Source: Bacteroidota bacterium | GTDB lineage: Bacteria > Bacteroidota > Bacteroidia > Chitinophagales > Saprospiraceae | Reading direction: 5' to 3' | Length of the DNA: 7,567 nucleotides | Assembly: GCA_018969455.1 (NCBI GenBank) | Contig: JAGWYI010000195.1 | Span: 1 to 7,567, forward strand | Shown here: positions 1-6,895 of the stretch, in pieces | How positions within the stretch are numbered: the first letter of the stretch is position 1 | Layout of the letters: every line of letters begins with the position of its first letter | Made by a program: the position numbers and the translations under genes | Notes under the pieces: model-generated | The model's input: the letters and a program-made list of their open reading frames with translations, nothing else | Database searches by the model: none | What the model was told of the DNA's origin: nothing

Positions 1-3000
1 CGGCTAATGCCGTCATAGGAGAACCTGGGGATTACACGCTCACGGTCACCAATAACGTAAATGGTTGTACGCATACCAAAACGGTCACGGTTGCCCAGGA
101 CAACTCGGTTCCAATCGCCAATGCCTCCGTCAATGCGTTGCTTACCTGTGCCACCAAACAGTTGACTATCAGTGGATTAGGGTCTTCCACCGGAGCCAAT
201 TTCACTTTCATCTGGAGTGCTTCTGCTGGCGGAAATTTTGTGTCTGGTAAAAACACCCTGAACCCTATTGTGGATGCGCCTGCTAACTATACCTTGCTGG
301 TAACCAATACCATCAACAATTGCACCGCTACTGCTTCGGTTTTGGTTGGTCAGGACAATCAGGCGCCTCCAGCCTCGGCAGGTGCGCCTGCCACCCTTAC
401 CTGCACGCTCACGCAAGTGATGCTGGGCGATACCAATGCCCTTGTAGCGCCCAATTTATCGTATAGCTGGACGGGCAGCGGCATTACCGGCGGCGGCAAT
501 ACGCCCACGCCCACGGTGAATAAACCCGGTTTGTATACCTTGCTCGTGACCAACAGCACCAATGGTTGCACCAGTACGGCAACAGTCAACATCAACCAGA
601 ACATCACCAACCCAAGTGCTGTTGTAGCGCCAGGCGGCCAATTGAACTGTACCACTCCGGCGGTACAATTGAATGGCGCGGGCTCCAGCACAGGGGCTAA
701 TTTCAATTACAACTGGACCTCCTCTACAGGTGGCGGCATTGGCGCTGGTGCAAATACGCTTACGCCAACCGTAACCGCTGCCGGTACTTATACCCTGCTG
801 GTGACCAATTCAACAAATGGATGTACCTCGAGTGCATCCGCCACTGTTACCAGCAATGCCAATTTGCCCATAGCCATCGCCGCCCCAAGCGGAATTCTGA
901 CCTGCGCAGTGCAGCAAGTTACCCTGAATGGAACGGGATCTACCACGGGCGGAACCATGGCCTACCAATGGGGAACCATCAACGGACAGATTACAGGAGG
1001 ACAGGGGACTTTGATGGCTACCGTCAACAAACCCGGGCAATACACCCTGATTGTAACCAATACCGCCAACAATTGTACCGCCACCTACAATCTTTTGGTA
1101 ACGGCAGACATTGCGGCCCCGCAGGCAGATGCCGGAGCAGATCAGGTGCTGGATTGCACCAAACCCTATCTGACCCTCAATGGTTCAGGCTCTAGCACCG
1201 GCGCCAACTATACCTACAACTGGACGGCACAAAGTGGTTCGGGGTTTGTTTCCGGAACGAATATTCAGAGTGTGGAGGTCAATCAACCTGGAACCTATCA
1301 ACTTCAGGTTACCAATACCCAGAACGGTTGCACGGCTATTGACGAGGTAAGTATTCTCGCAGATGCCAATGATCCTGTAGTCAGCATAGCCAATCCGGCA
1401 ATTTTGAATTGCATAACGCCACAGGTTAATCTTAACGCAATGGGTTCAAGCACTGGTGCTAACTTTACTTATGCCTGGTCAGGAATCGGATTGTTAAACG
1501 GAGGAACGGGCTTGAATGAGGCCGCTAATGCGCCCGGGGTATATACCTTGTTGATTACGAATACAGCAAATGGATGCACCTCCTCAGCCAGTATTACCGT
1601 CAATCAAGACATTGCGAAGCCTATTTCAGATGCTGGTTTGGACAATATTTTGAATTGTTCGAATCCACAATTGCAACTGGGTGGCGCAGGAAACCCAAGT
1701 GGCGCTTCTTATTCCTTCCAATGGGCAGGTCCAGGCATCCTTTCTGGAGGAAATACGGCCAATCCGGTAGCAAACCAGGGCGGGACCTATACTTTGACGG
1801 TGACCAACATTGCCAATGGTTGTACCAGTACCGACGCTGTCAATTTGAATACCGATTTTGCACAACCACAGGCAAATGCCGGCCCTGCGTTCCAATTAAC
1901 CTGTGTAAACAATTCCTATGTACTCGGAGCAAGCGCCAGCACGGGCCCGAATTTCACCTATTCCTGGACGACCAATACCGGCAACTTCCTTACGGCAAGC
2001 AATATATTGAATCCTACTGTGAATGGGGCTGGAACCTACTTCCTGTTGGTAAGTGATACCAATAATGGCTGTACGCAAACGGCAAGCGTGCAAATAACCC
2101 AGGCCGCCGATGTTCCAGTTGCCGTAGCCCTCGATGCGCCCGATCTCACTTGCACAGTCAATTCTCTGGTTTTGAGCGGAACAGGTTCTAGTGTAGGCGC
2201 CGAATTTAGTTACACCTGGACGGCAACGCAGGGGGGCAACATATTGAGTGGCGAAAATACCCTGGCGCCCACCATTAACGCTCCGGGTTTATATACTTTA
2301 TCCGTAAAAAACAACACCAACAATTGCGTCTCCAACTCCAGTGTGCTGGTTTCACAAAATATTGCCAAACCCAACCTGAATGCCGGCGCCAGTCCAACCC
2401 TTACCTGTGCCAACCCGAGCGTCCAATTGACCGGTTCCATTGGCAGCAATGGTAATTTTACTTTCGACTGGTCGGCAAATCCGGGTAATATTGTGAGCGG
2501 TAAAAATACCCTGAACCCCACAGTGGATGCAGCAGGAGTGTATTCCCTCACAGCAACAAGTGCGCAAAACGGTTGCACCAACTCAGCGACGGTTGTTGTA
2601 AATGTGGACAAAACTGCGCCAAATGCAGTGATTGCCAATCCGGCAACGTTAACCTGCACCGTAACGCAGCTTGCACTTGATGCAACTGCTTCCAGTAACG
2701 GAAACATGGCATATTCCTGGTCTACAGCCAACGGCAACCTCTTGAACCAGAGTACACCGCTTGCACCTGTGGTGGATAAGCCCGGGACTTATACTCTTTT
2801 GGTTAAAAACAACGACAATGGATGTACTCAAACCGCATCCGTTACCGTGCCTCAAGATGTGCAACTGCCCGTAGCACAGGCAGGGGCAGATGGTTTGCTG
2901 ACCTGCACCGTCACCTCCTTGCAACTCAATGGGCAGGGTTCCAGCCAAAATGGAAACTATTTCTACCAATGGGATACCAACAACGGGCAAATTCTGGTTG

Positions 3001-4424
3001 GCGCCAACGGGCTGACACCCACCATCGTGGCTGGAGGAACCTATACGCTTTTCGTACGCAACAACACAAACGGATGTACCGCTACCGACGCAGTGTTGGT
3101 TAATGTAAATACCCAGGCTCCGGTTGTCGCCATCGCCTCACCCGAAATCATAACTTGCACAAAACCTGAAATTACCCTGGATGGCAGCAATTCCGATAAG
3201 GGACCCGGCATTGTTTTCAGCTGGAGTACCCAGGATGGAAACATAGTAAGTGGAAATACGCAAAACAAGGCGCAGGTTAATGCATCGGGTACTTATTTGC
3301 TCACCGTTTTGAACAACAACAACGGATGCTCCAGTACTGCGAATGCGGTAGTAAGCGACAACATCCTTTTACCCGTTGCCAACGCCGGAAATGCATTTAC
3401 CCTTACCTGCTCCATCAATTCGGTAATTTTGCAAGGTTCCGGCTCGAATGGATCCATTTATACCTATAGCTGGTCCAGCTCGGCCGGACAACCGATAACA
3501 GCATCCAATACGCTCAACCCAAGTGTAAATCAGCCAGGAATTTATACCCTCACCGTGCTAAATACCACCACAGGTTGTAAAAAATCGGATGAAGTTGAAG
3601 TTTTCCGGGAAACGAATGTGCCAACCGCATTCGATTTCAAACTCGACAAGCCCGGATGTAAAGACAATGACGGGGTGATTACCTTCGGCGCAGTGAAAGG
3701 CGGTTATGGACCTTACATGTATTCCATTGACAATGGGAAAACCTTTGTTTCTGATCTTGATTTTAACGGTATTGTACCCGGCTCTTATGATCTGTGGATT
3801 CAGGACATCAATGGTTGTGAATTCCACCAGCCCTTGCTTGTACCCAAAGCACCAGATCCGGCCATTACGCTGCCTGCTGAAATCAGCATCGTTTTGGGCG
3901 ATTCGCTGCACATTCAATCGGTGCTGCCCGCAGGATATGCACTCAGTTTGATCGATACGATAATCTGGACACCCAATGACGGATTGTATTTTAAAGACAA
4001 TACCATTCTGAGTCTTTTAAATCCGGGCGCAAAACCATTCAAGCCCACGGAATACAAGGTGACGCTGATCAGTACAGACGGCTGCGAAGCCAGCGACCGC
4101 ATTTTAATTCGGGTGGATAATGAACCGCGGGTGTATATACCCAATATTTTCACGCCAGATGCAGAAGACAGCAACAACAATTTGGTGTACATCTTCTCCG
4201 ATGATGCTCAGGTGGTTCGGGTCAATAGCTTCCAGATTTACGACCGCTGGGGCACCTTGGTGTACCGGGCTCAAAATTTCCTACCCAACGATCCAGCCCA
4301 AGGCTGGGATGGAACCGTTGACGGGAAAAAACTGGATCCGGCCGTGTTTGTTTACTATGCAGATATTCTCCTGATTGATGGCCGACGCCTGCTGTTTAAA
4401 GGAGATGTTACACTGATGCGCTAA
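1..4424 (+). CDS. Giant repeat adhesin with type IX secretion (CHU_C) sorting domain, 5' partial
   Basis: The reading frame is already open at base 3 and runs to a TAA at 4422-4424, so the true start lies left of the window; 1473 residues are visible. The layout is one repeat tail, 14 full Ig/PKD-like repeats (nt 102 to about 3617), a SprB-like domain (about 3621-3854), a beta-rich linker (about 3855-4124) and a CHU_C domain (4131-4421). CHU_C domains are known to direct proteins through the type IX secretion system and onto the cell surface, so this should be an exported, surface-bound or released filamentous adhesin, possibly a gliding or attachment factor of the SprB type. The repeats are rich in Asn, Thr, Gly and Ser and each keeps a Cys-Trp-Cys pattern. 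No catalytic domain is visible. The signal peptide and N-terminal region are outside the window. The gene stands alone on the plus strand and is followed by a hairpin terminator. The binding target is unknown. Confidence is high for the architecture and low for the ligand. Confidence 0.95.
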   Translation, partial: ANAVIGEPGDYTLTVTNNVNGCTHTKTVTVAQDNSVPIANASVNALLTCATKQLTISGLGSSTGANFTFIWSASAGGNFVSGKNTLNPIVDAPANYTLLVTNTINNCTATASVLVGQDNQAPPASAGAPATLTCTLTQVMLGDTNALVAPNLSYSWTGSGITGGGNTPTPTVNKPGLYTLLVTNSTNGCTSTATVNINQNITNPSAVVAPGGQLNCTTPAVQLNGAGSSTGANFNYNWTSSTGGGIGAGANTLTPTVTAAGTYTLLVTNSTNGCTSSASATVTSNANLPIAIAAPSGILTCAVQQVTLNGTGSTTGGTMAYQWGTINGQITGGQGTLMATVNKPGQYTLIVTNTANNCTATYNLLVTADIAAPQADAGADQVLDCTKPYLTLNGSGSSTGANYTYNWTAQSGSGFVSGTNIQSVEVNQPGTYQLQVTNTQNGCTAIDEVSILADANDPVVSIANPAILNCITPQVNLNAMGSSTGANFTYAWSGIGLLNGGTGLNEAANAPGVYTLLITNTANGCTSSASITVNQDIAKPISDAGLDNILNCSNPQLQLGGAGNPSGASYSFQWAGPGILSGGNTANPVANQGGTYTLTVTNIANGCTSTDAVNLNTDFAQPQANAGPAFQLTCVNNSYVLGASASTGPNFTYSWTTNTGNFLTASNILNPTVNGAGTYFLLVSDTNNGCTQTASVQITQAADVPVAVALDAPDLTCTVNSLVLSGTGSSVGAEFSYTWTATQGGNILSGENTLAPTINAPGLYTLSVKNNTNNCVSNSSVLVSQNIAKPNLNAGASPTLTCANPSVQLTGSIGSNGNFTFDWSANPGNIVSGKNTLNPTVDAAGVYSLTATSAQNGCTNSATVVVNVDKTAPNAVIANPATLTCTVTQLALDATASSNGNMAYSWSTANGNLLNQSTPLAPVVDKPGTYTLLVKNNDNGCTQTASVTVPQDVQLPVAQAGADGLLTCTVTSLQLNGQGSSQNGNYFYQWDTNNGQILVGANGLTPTIVAGGTYTLFVRNNTNGCTATDAVLVNVNTQAPVVAIASPEIITCTKPEITLDGSNSDKGPGIVFSWSTQDGNIVSGNTQNKAQVNASGTYLLTVLNNNNGCSSTANAVVSDNILLPVANAGNAFTLTCSINSVILQGSGSNGSIYTYSWSSSAGQPITASNTLNPSVNQPGIYTLTVLNTTTGCKKSDEVEVFRETNVPTAFDFKLDKPGCKDNDGVITFGAVKGGYGPYMYSIDNGKTFVSDLDFNGIVPGSYDLWIQDINGCEFHQPLLVPKAPDPAITLPAEISIVLGDSLHIQSVLPAGYALSLIDTIIWTPNDGLYFKDNTILSLLNPGAKPFKPTEYKVTLISTDGCEASDRILIRVDNEPRVYIPNIFTPDAEDSNNNLVYIFSDDAQVVRVNSFQIYDRWGTLVYRAQNFLPNDPAQGWDGTVDGKKLDPAVFVYYADILLIDGRRLLFKGDVTLMR
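102..3617 (+). repeat. Array of 14 tandem ~84-residue Cys-Trp-Cys beta-domain repeats in the adhesin
   Basis: The first conserved Cys codon of each unit (motif L-T/N-C) falls at 147, 402, 648, 903, 1155, 1410, 1656, 1902, 2151, 2406, 2655, 2904, 3156 and 3408. This gives a period of 246-255 nt (82-85 residues), always in frame. Each unit then has a G-S-S-x-G-like turn, an aromatic-x-W core strand, a stretch ending P-x-V, the strand motif Y-T-L-x-V-T-N and a second Cys in N-G-C-T. Variants of the second Cys motif are NNC (units 1, 4 and 9) and TGC (unit 14). All 28 Cys and all 14 Trp are present. The tail of a fifteenth unit occupies the first ~100 bases. The fold is probably a PKD/Ig-like beta sandwich with one disulfide per domain, which is inference. 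DNA-level identity is modest even where protein motifs match, so the array looks old rather than recently expanded. Confidence 0.93.
3621..3854 (+). other. SprB-like domain within the adhesin
   Basis: The residues after the last Cys-Trp-Cys repeat break the repeat pattern. They show the sequence style of SprB repeats found in Bacteroidota gliding adhesins: G-x-I-T-F near the start, a central G-G-x-G-P-Y-x-Y-S-I-D-N-G, then P-G-S-Y-D-L-x-I-x-D-x-N-G-C near the end. A single copy is present. It lies between the repeat array and the linker that precedes the sorting domain. The match is by eye to the known family pattern. Confidence 0.7.
4131..4421 (+). other. CHU_C / gliding-motility-associated C-terminal domain (T9SS type B sorting signal)
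   Basis: The last ~97 residues carry the family hallmarks in order: Y-I-P-N-I-F-T-P-D at the start, then F-x-I-Y-D-R-W-G, an N-rich loop, G-W-D-G-T-x-x-G-K, F-V-Y-Y and a terminal K-G-D-V-T-L-M-R. In Bacteroidota this domain is the type B signal for the type IX secretion system, which moves proteins across the outer membrane after Sec export. It sits at the extreme C-terminus, as expected for a functional signal, and appears intact. Confidence 0.93.
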
Positions 4425-4510
4425 ATTGGACTTTGATATACCGAACGCTGCCCATAATTTAGGCCAAAGGCCATTAACAAAAGCAAGCAACGCGCAGGAT
4501 TGAATACCTA

Positions 4511-4550
4511 AATCGGCTGTTTTACTCCGGTAAAACAGCCGATTATTTTA
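4511..4550 (+). terminator. Intrinsic terminator hairpin with UNCG tetraloop after the adhesin gene
   Basis: A perfect 15-bp stem (aatcggctgttttac at 4511-4525 pairing with 4530-4544) closes a TCCG loop, giving the very stable c(UCCG)g form of UNCG tetraloop. It lies 86 bases after the adhesin stop and is followed on the plus strand by the A/T-rich tail attttaaatttt. On the minus strand the sequence beyond the stem is not T-rich, so termination should mainly serve the plus-strand gene. It also lies about 73 bases downstream of the convergent aminotransferase stop and could help block read-through. Confidence 0.85.
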
Positions 4551-4578
4551 AATTTTACCTAATATTATACCACGATTC

Positions 4579-4657
4579 CCCGGATTTTGTGGATAATTCA
4601 GGATGGATTACGATGATTTAAAATGATTTATAAAGATCGTTATGCACAAAATCTGGC
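4579..4657 (-). repeat. Short palindromic (MITE/REP-like) repeat, copy A, overlapping the aminotransferase 3' end
   Basis: This 79-bp core ends in inverted repeats, CCCGGATTTTGTG at 4579-4591 and CACAAAATCTGGC at 4645-4657 (11 of 13 pair), with a second inner inverted repeat (7 of 8). The same sequence recurs in inverted orientation at 7491-7559. Across the wider alignment (4571-4659 against 7489-7567) I count four substitutions and one 10-bp gap. The gap is a tandem duplication here (AAATCATTTT then AAATCATCGT on the minus strand). The minus-strand reading supplies the last 13 codons of the aminotransferase, and its TAA stop lies inside the duplicated 10 bp. The element also shows a loose ~10-bp recurrence of AATC. 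No transposase is associated. That it is a dispersed genomic repeat is inference. Confidence 0.85.
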
Positions 4658-5997
4658 GGTGTAAAGTATAAATGGTTTAAGCCGGCTTTAAGGGTTTCCA
4701 GTACAAAATCAATTTCAGCTTTCGTTACAATCAATGCCGGTTTTAAATTCAGGATGTTTCCCTGAATGAGCTTGAAGGAAACGCCCCGATTCATACAGAA
4801 ATTCATCAAATTCTGGGCCTGATCTATGGCGCGCGCCTTGCTGTAGCGATCGAGTACCAAGTCGGCAGACAAGTTGAGTCCCATGCCGCTGACATTGCCA
4901 ATGATGGGAAATTGTTCCTGCAAGTCCAGCAGGCCTTCGCGGAAATAAGCGCCCAGGGTGGCCGCATGTTCCGCAAGTTTATCCCTTTCCACCACTTGTA
5001 TCATCGCCAATGCGACCGATGCACACAGTGGATTTTTTTCGTGCGTATAATGCCCGATCGATTTGTGATCGATCACATTGAGTTTTTCTGATCCAATAAT
5101 ACCGGCATAGGGTAGAATGCCGCCGCCAAAACCCTTTCCAATTACGATCACATCCGGTGTTACAAAATGTTCGGCGGCGAACATTTTTCCCGTGCGCCCG
5201 AAGGCCGTATAGATTTCATCAAAAATCAGAATTATATTGTGTTCGGCGCACAAGGCTTTTACATTTTCCCAAAAATATTTGGTCGGAACGGTGGAGTTGT
5301 AAAATATAGGTTCGCTCACCAGCGCGGCAATTTCGGGGTTGTATTCTATTTGCAATTTCAATTGGCGCAAATATTCATCGTCGATCTGCTCCTGATTGGT
5401 CCAGCCCCAGGGGTTGCGGTAATAGTCGGGCAATTCCAGGTGAATAGCGCCCGGCATCATGGGCCCCAGTCCGTCACGGAAATGCGGATCGGCGCCAATG
5501 GAAACTGCCTGAAAACCAGCGCCATGGAAAGTGCCATAATACGACAAGGTTTTCCATTTTCCCGTGTAATGTTTGGCCAGCATAACAGCCATTTCAATGG
5601 CCTCGGAGCCGCCAGGACAAAAAAGCACCCGATTCAAATCTCCTGGAGCAAGTGCGGCCAGTTTTTCGGCCAGTTCAACCGTCGGTTGATTGGTAAAGCG
5701 GCGTGGCGCAAATGTGAGTGCCTGCTCGATTTGCTTTTGGATGGCCTCTGTGAGGGCAGGGTGGTTGTAGCCCACCGTATGCACGCCGTTTCCATGCAGA
5801 TCCAGGAATTTTTTGCCCGAGCCATCGTAAATATAGGCCCCTTCAGCCTTGGTAATCGCGTTGAATACGGGGGATGACAGGGTTTGATGGAAAAAAACGG
5901 CCGCATCGCGCGCCAATAAATCCCGGGTTAATTCGGATGGGCTGTTGTCGTCGAACAAAAACCGGTTATTTTCGCCTTGGTTGACTGCTTTTTTCAT
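4618..5997 (-). CDS. Class III PLP-dependent aminotransferase family enzyme
   Basis: This is a full-length fold-type I, class III enzyme of 459 residues from ATG 5997; a GTG at 6018 would add seven. Numbered from the GTG, it shows P-G-G-S-E-A (135-140, phosphate-binding turn), Y-G-T-F-H-G (161-166, cofactor ring stacking), S-E-P (235-237), F-D-E-I-Y (266-270, Asp267 pairing with the pyridine nitrogen) and I-G-K-G-F-G-G-G (293-300), with Lys295 as the expected Schiff-base lysine. All key cofactor residues are present. The H-G-N-G-V-H, P-R-R-F-T-N and G-P-M-M-P-G motifs resemble, from memory, a subgroup that includes the phosphonate ammonia-lyase PbfA, but the substrate cannot be assigned: transaminase or PLP-dependent lyase are both possible. 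It is cytoplasmic. It follows the sensor gene by 93 bases in the same direction and may have its own promoter. I prefer ATG 5997 because a -7-like box overlaps the GTG. Oddity: the final 13 residues are encoded by a repeat element. Confidence 0.92.
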   Translation of the reverse strand: MKKAVNQGENNRFLFDDNSPSELTRDLLARDAAVFFHQTLSSPVFNAITKAEGAYIYDGSGKKFLDLHGNGVHTVGYNHPALTEAIQKQIEQALTFAPRRFTNQPTVELAEKLAALAPGDLNRVLFCPGGSEAIEMAVMLAKHYTGKWKTLSYYGTFHGAGFQAVSIGADPHFRDGLGPMMPGAIHLELPDYYRNPWGWTNQEQIDDEYLRQLKLQIEYNPEIAALVSEPIFYNSTVPTKYFWENVKALCAEHNIILIFDEIYTAFGRTGKMFAAEHFVTPDVIVIGKGFGGGILPYAGIIGSEKLNVIDHKSIGHYTHEKNPLCASVALAMIQVVERDKLAEHAATLGAYFREGLLDLQEQFPIIGNVSGMGLNLSADLVLDRYSKARAIDQAQNLMNFCMNRGVSFKLIQGNILNLKPALIVTKAEIDFVLETLKAGLNHLYFTPPDFVHNDLYKSF

Positions 5998-6017
5998 CGG
6001 ATGAAAGTTTTCAGACA

Positions 6018-6025
6018 CAAAGGTA
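6018..6025 (-). promoter_or_regulatory. Candidate Bacteroidota -7 promoter box (TACCTTTG) for the aminotransferase
   Basis: The minus strand reads TACCTTTG from 6025 down to 6018, an exact match to the TAnnTTTG -7 consensus of Bacteroidota primary sigma factors. It lies 20 bases ahead of the ATG at 5997 and overlaps the alternative GTG start at 6018, so a transcript from here would exclude the GTG. No TTG element is found at the usual spacing; the nearest TTTG (6060-6057) is about 31 bases upstream of the box, too far for a standard promoter. The call is therefore tentative. Confidence 0.35.
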
Positions 6026-6090
6026 ATTCCGGGATATTGCCAGCGCGTGGTTTCGGCAAAAATTCCAGTTTTCTTAACCCATGCTGGATG

Positions 6091-6543
6091 TTAACGCCTG
6101 GGGGGTGGGGGAGGGCCCATGCGTTTGGTAGCCTCAACAATGATTTGATCAAATTTGGATTGCTGTTCCGGCCGACAAATTGCCCGCAAGGCGCGAAAAT
6201 GTTCGAAGGTGTACAGTTCCATGGATTTTTGGGCCATCGCGATGGAATCTGCCACCGCCATCATGCGTACACTGTCGAGTGCAGGCGCGGCCAATAACTG
6301 AAACAAGCGTTGATGGCGATCGCTTTGGGCGCGCATAAATTCGGCATTTTTTTGCTGATGCGCTTCCCGGATTTTGCGGTATGCCTCTTTCTGGTCGGCA
6401 TCGAGTTTTAAAGTCTCTTCGAGGTAGCGACCCGGCCCGCCTTGCGGCCCAGGTGGGCGCATGAGCCACAGGAAGGTGATCAGTCCCAGATTGGCGGCTA
6501 ATAAAACGAATATAATGACTTTGTGAAATTTTGATGTATTCAT
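6091..6543 (-). CDS. Membrane-anchored Spy/CnrX-like periplasmic metal-sensor-type protein
   Basis: The protein has 150 residues. Residues 8-28 form one hydrophobic helix, an uncleaved anchor or signal peptide, followed by a Pro/Gly-rich linker (29-38) and then a largely helical, charged periplasmic domain ending in G-P-P-P-P-P-R-R. The domain has two copies of an L-x-x-x-Q style motif, L-D-A-D-Q (47-51) and C-R-P-E-Q-Q (123-128), as in the Spy/CpxP/CnrX superfamily of small helical hairpin proteins. Candidate metal ligands are His62, His77, Met103, Met108, His115 and Cys123; His115 and Cys123 lie two helical turns apart. CnrX of Cupriavidus is of similar size, has one membrane anchor, and binds Ni/Co through His and Met. 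Here the gene starts 17 bases after the putative anti-sigma gene, so it probably acts with it as the sensor. A chaperone role like Spy is the alternative. The metal identity is unknown. Confidence 0.85.
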   Translation of the reverse strand: MNTSKFHKVIIFVLLAANLGLITFLWLMRPPGPQGGPGRYLEETLKLDADQKEAYRKIREAHQQKNAEFMRAQSDRHQRLFQLLAAPALDSVRMMAVADSIAMAQKSMELYTFEHFRALRAICRPEQQSKFDQIIVEATKRMGPPPPPRR

Positions 6544-6560
6544 GGTTGGGCTTTTTGCAT

Positions 6561-6860
6561 TTATAAGTCAAAGGGTTGGTTTATGGAGAAGTATTCCTTT
6601 GCCAACTGACTGGATGCATCGCTGTTTCGGGCAAAATGGGGTTGGTTTTTGAGGCAGGTAATAATGTTGACAAACAACAAAAAGGCCAGGCCTGCTGCAA
6701 CCATCCATTGTTGGGCATTTGACATCCGAACCTGCATGGCACGCGGCCGTTCCTGCATGCGGGCTGCCAGTTTTTCATACAAATTGGCAGGGGCGGGGGC
6801 TTTTTCCATGCCTTCGAGCGAAGCCAACACCGATTCTATCCATTGATCTTTTTCTTTCAT
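6561..6860 (-). CDS. Small single-pass membrane protein, putative CnrY-like anti-sigma factor
   Basis: The protein has 99 residues. Residues 1-50 are hydrophilic with a short helix-prone stretch (W7-E16) and a basic region (R38, R40, R45) just before one membrane helix at about 51-69. The positive-inside rule therefore places the N-terminus in the cytoplasm and residues 71-99 in the periplasm. It lacks the His-x3-Cys-x2-Cys zinc motif of ZAS anti-sigma factors, and I recognise no named domain. The call rests on position and topology: it starts 35 bases after an ECF sigma gene and is followed 17 bases later by a Spy/CnrX-like protein. CnrY, the anti-sigma of the Cnr system, is likewise short with one membrane helix. 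A sigma-binding role for the N-terminal segment is inference. Confidence 0.8.
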   Translation of the reverse strand: MKEKDQWIESVLASLEGMEKAPAPANLYEKLAARMQERPRAMQVRMSNAQQWMVAAGLAFLLFVNIITCLKNQPHFARNSDASSQLAKEYFSINQPFDL

Positions 6861-6895
6861 ACCCTTTGGATGTTTATTTGCAAAAAAACTTGCTT

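Noticed and set aside
138..140. Possible TTG start of the large plus-strand gene
   Set aside because: The same frame is open back to base 3 and encodes the tail of another repeat (…Y-T-L-T-V-T-N-N-V-N-G-C-T…), so the gene enters from outside the window.
2210..2737. Minus-strand open frames of up to 175 codons under the adhesin, and others along the array
   Set aside because: They mirror the periodic codons of the repeat array, show no recognisable domain and lie wholly inside a well-supported gene.
1..3617. CRISPR-like or satellite DNA array
   Set aside because: The periodicity is ~250 bp, in frame and conserved at protein level with silent differences, so it reflects protein domains.
4511..4544. 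Bidirectional terminator serving the aminotransferase
   Set aside because: On the minus strand the stem is followed by taggtattcaatcc rather than a T run, so only plus-strand intrinsic termination is supported.
5167..5877. Plus-strand open frame of 236 codons opposite the aminotransferase
   Set aside because: It is fully antisense to an enzyme with intact motifs, and its translation has no recognisable family features.
6149..6571. Minus-strand open frame of 140 codons overlapping the sensor gene in another frame
   Set aside because: The overlapping 150-residue frame has a membrane anchor and Spy/CnrX-like motifs. This one is basic, low in structure signals and overlaps the preceding gene end.
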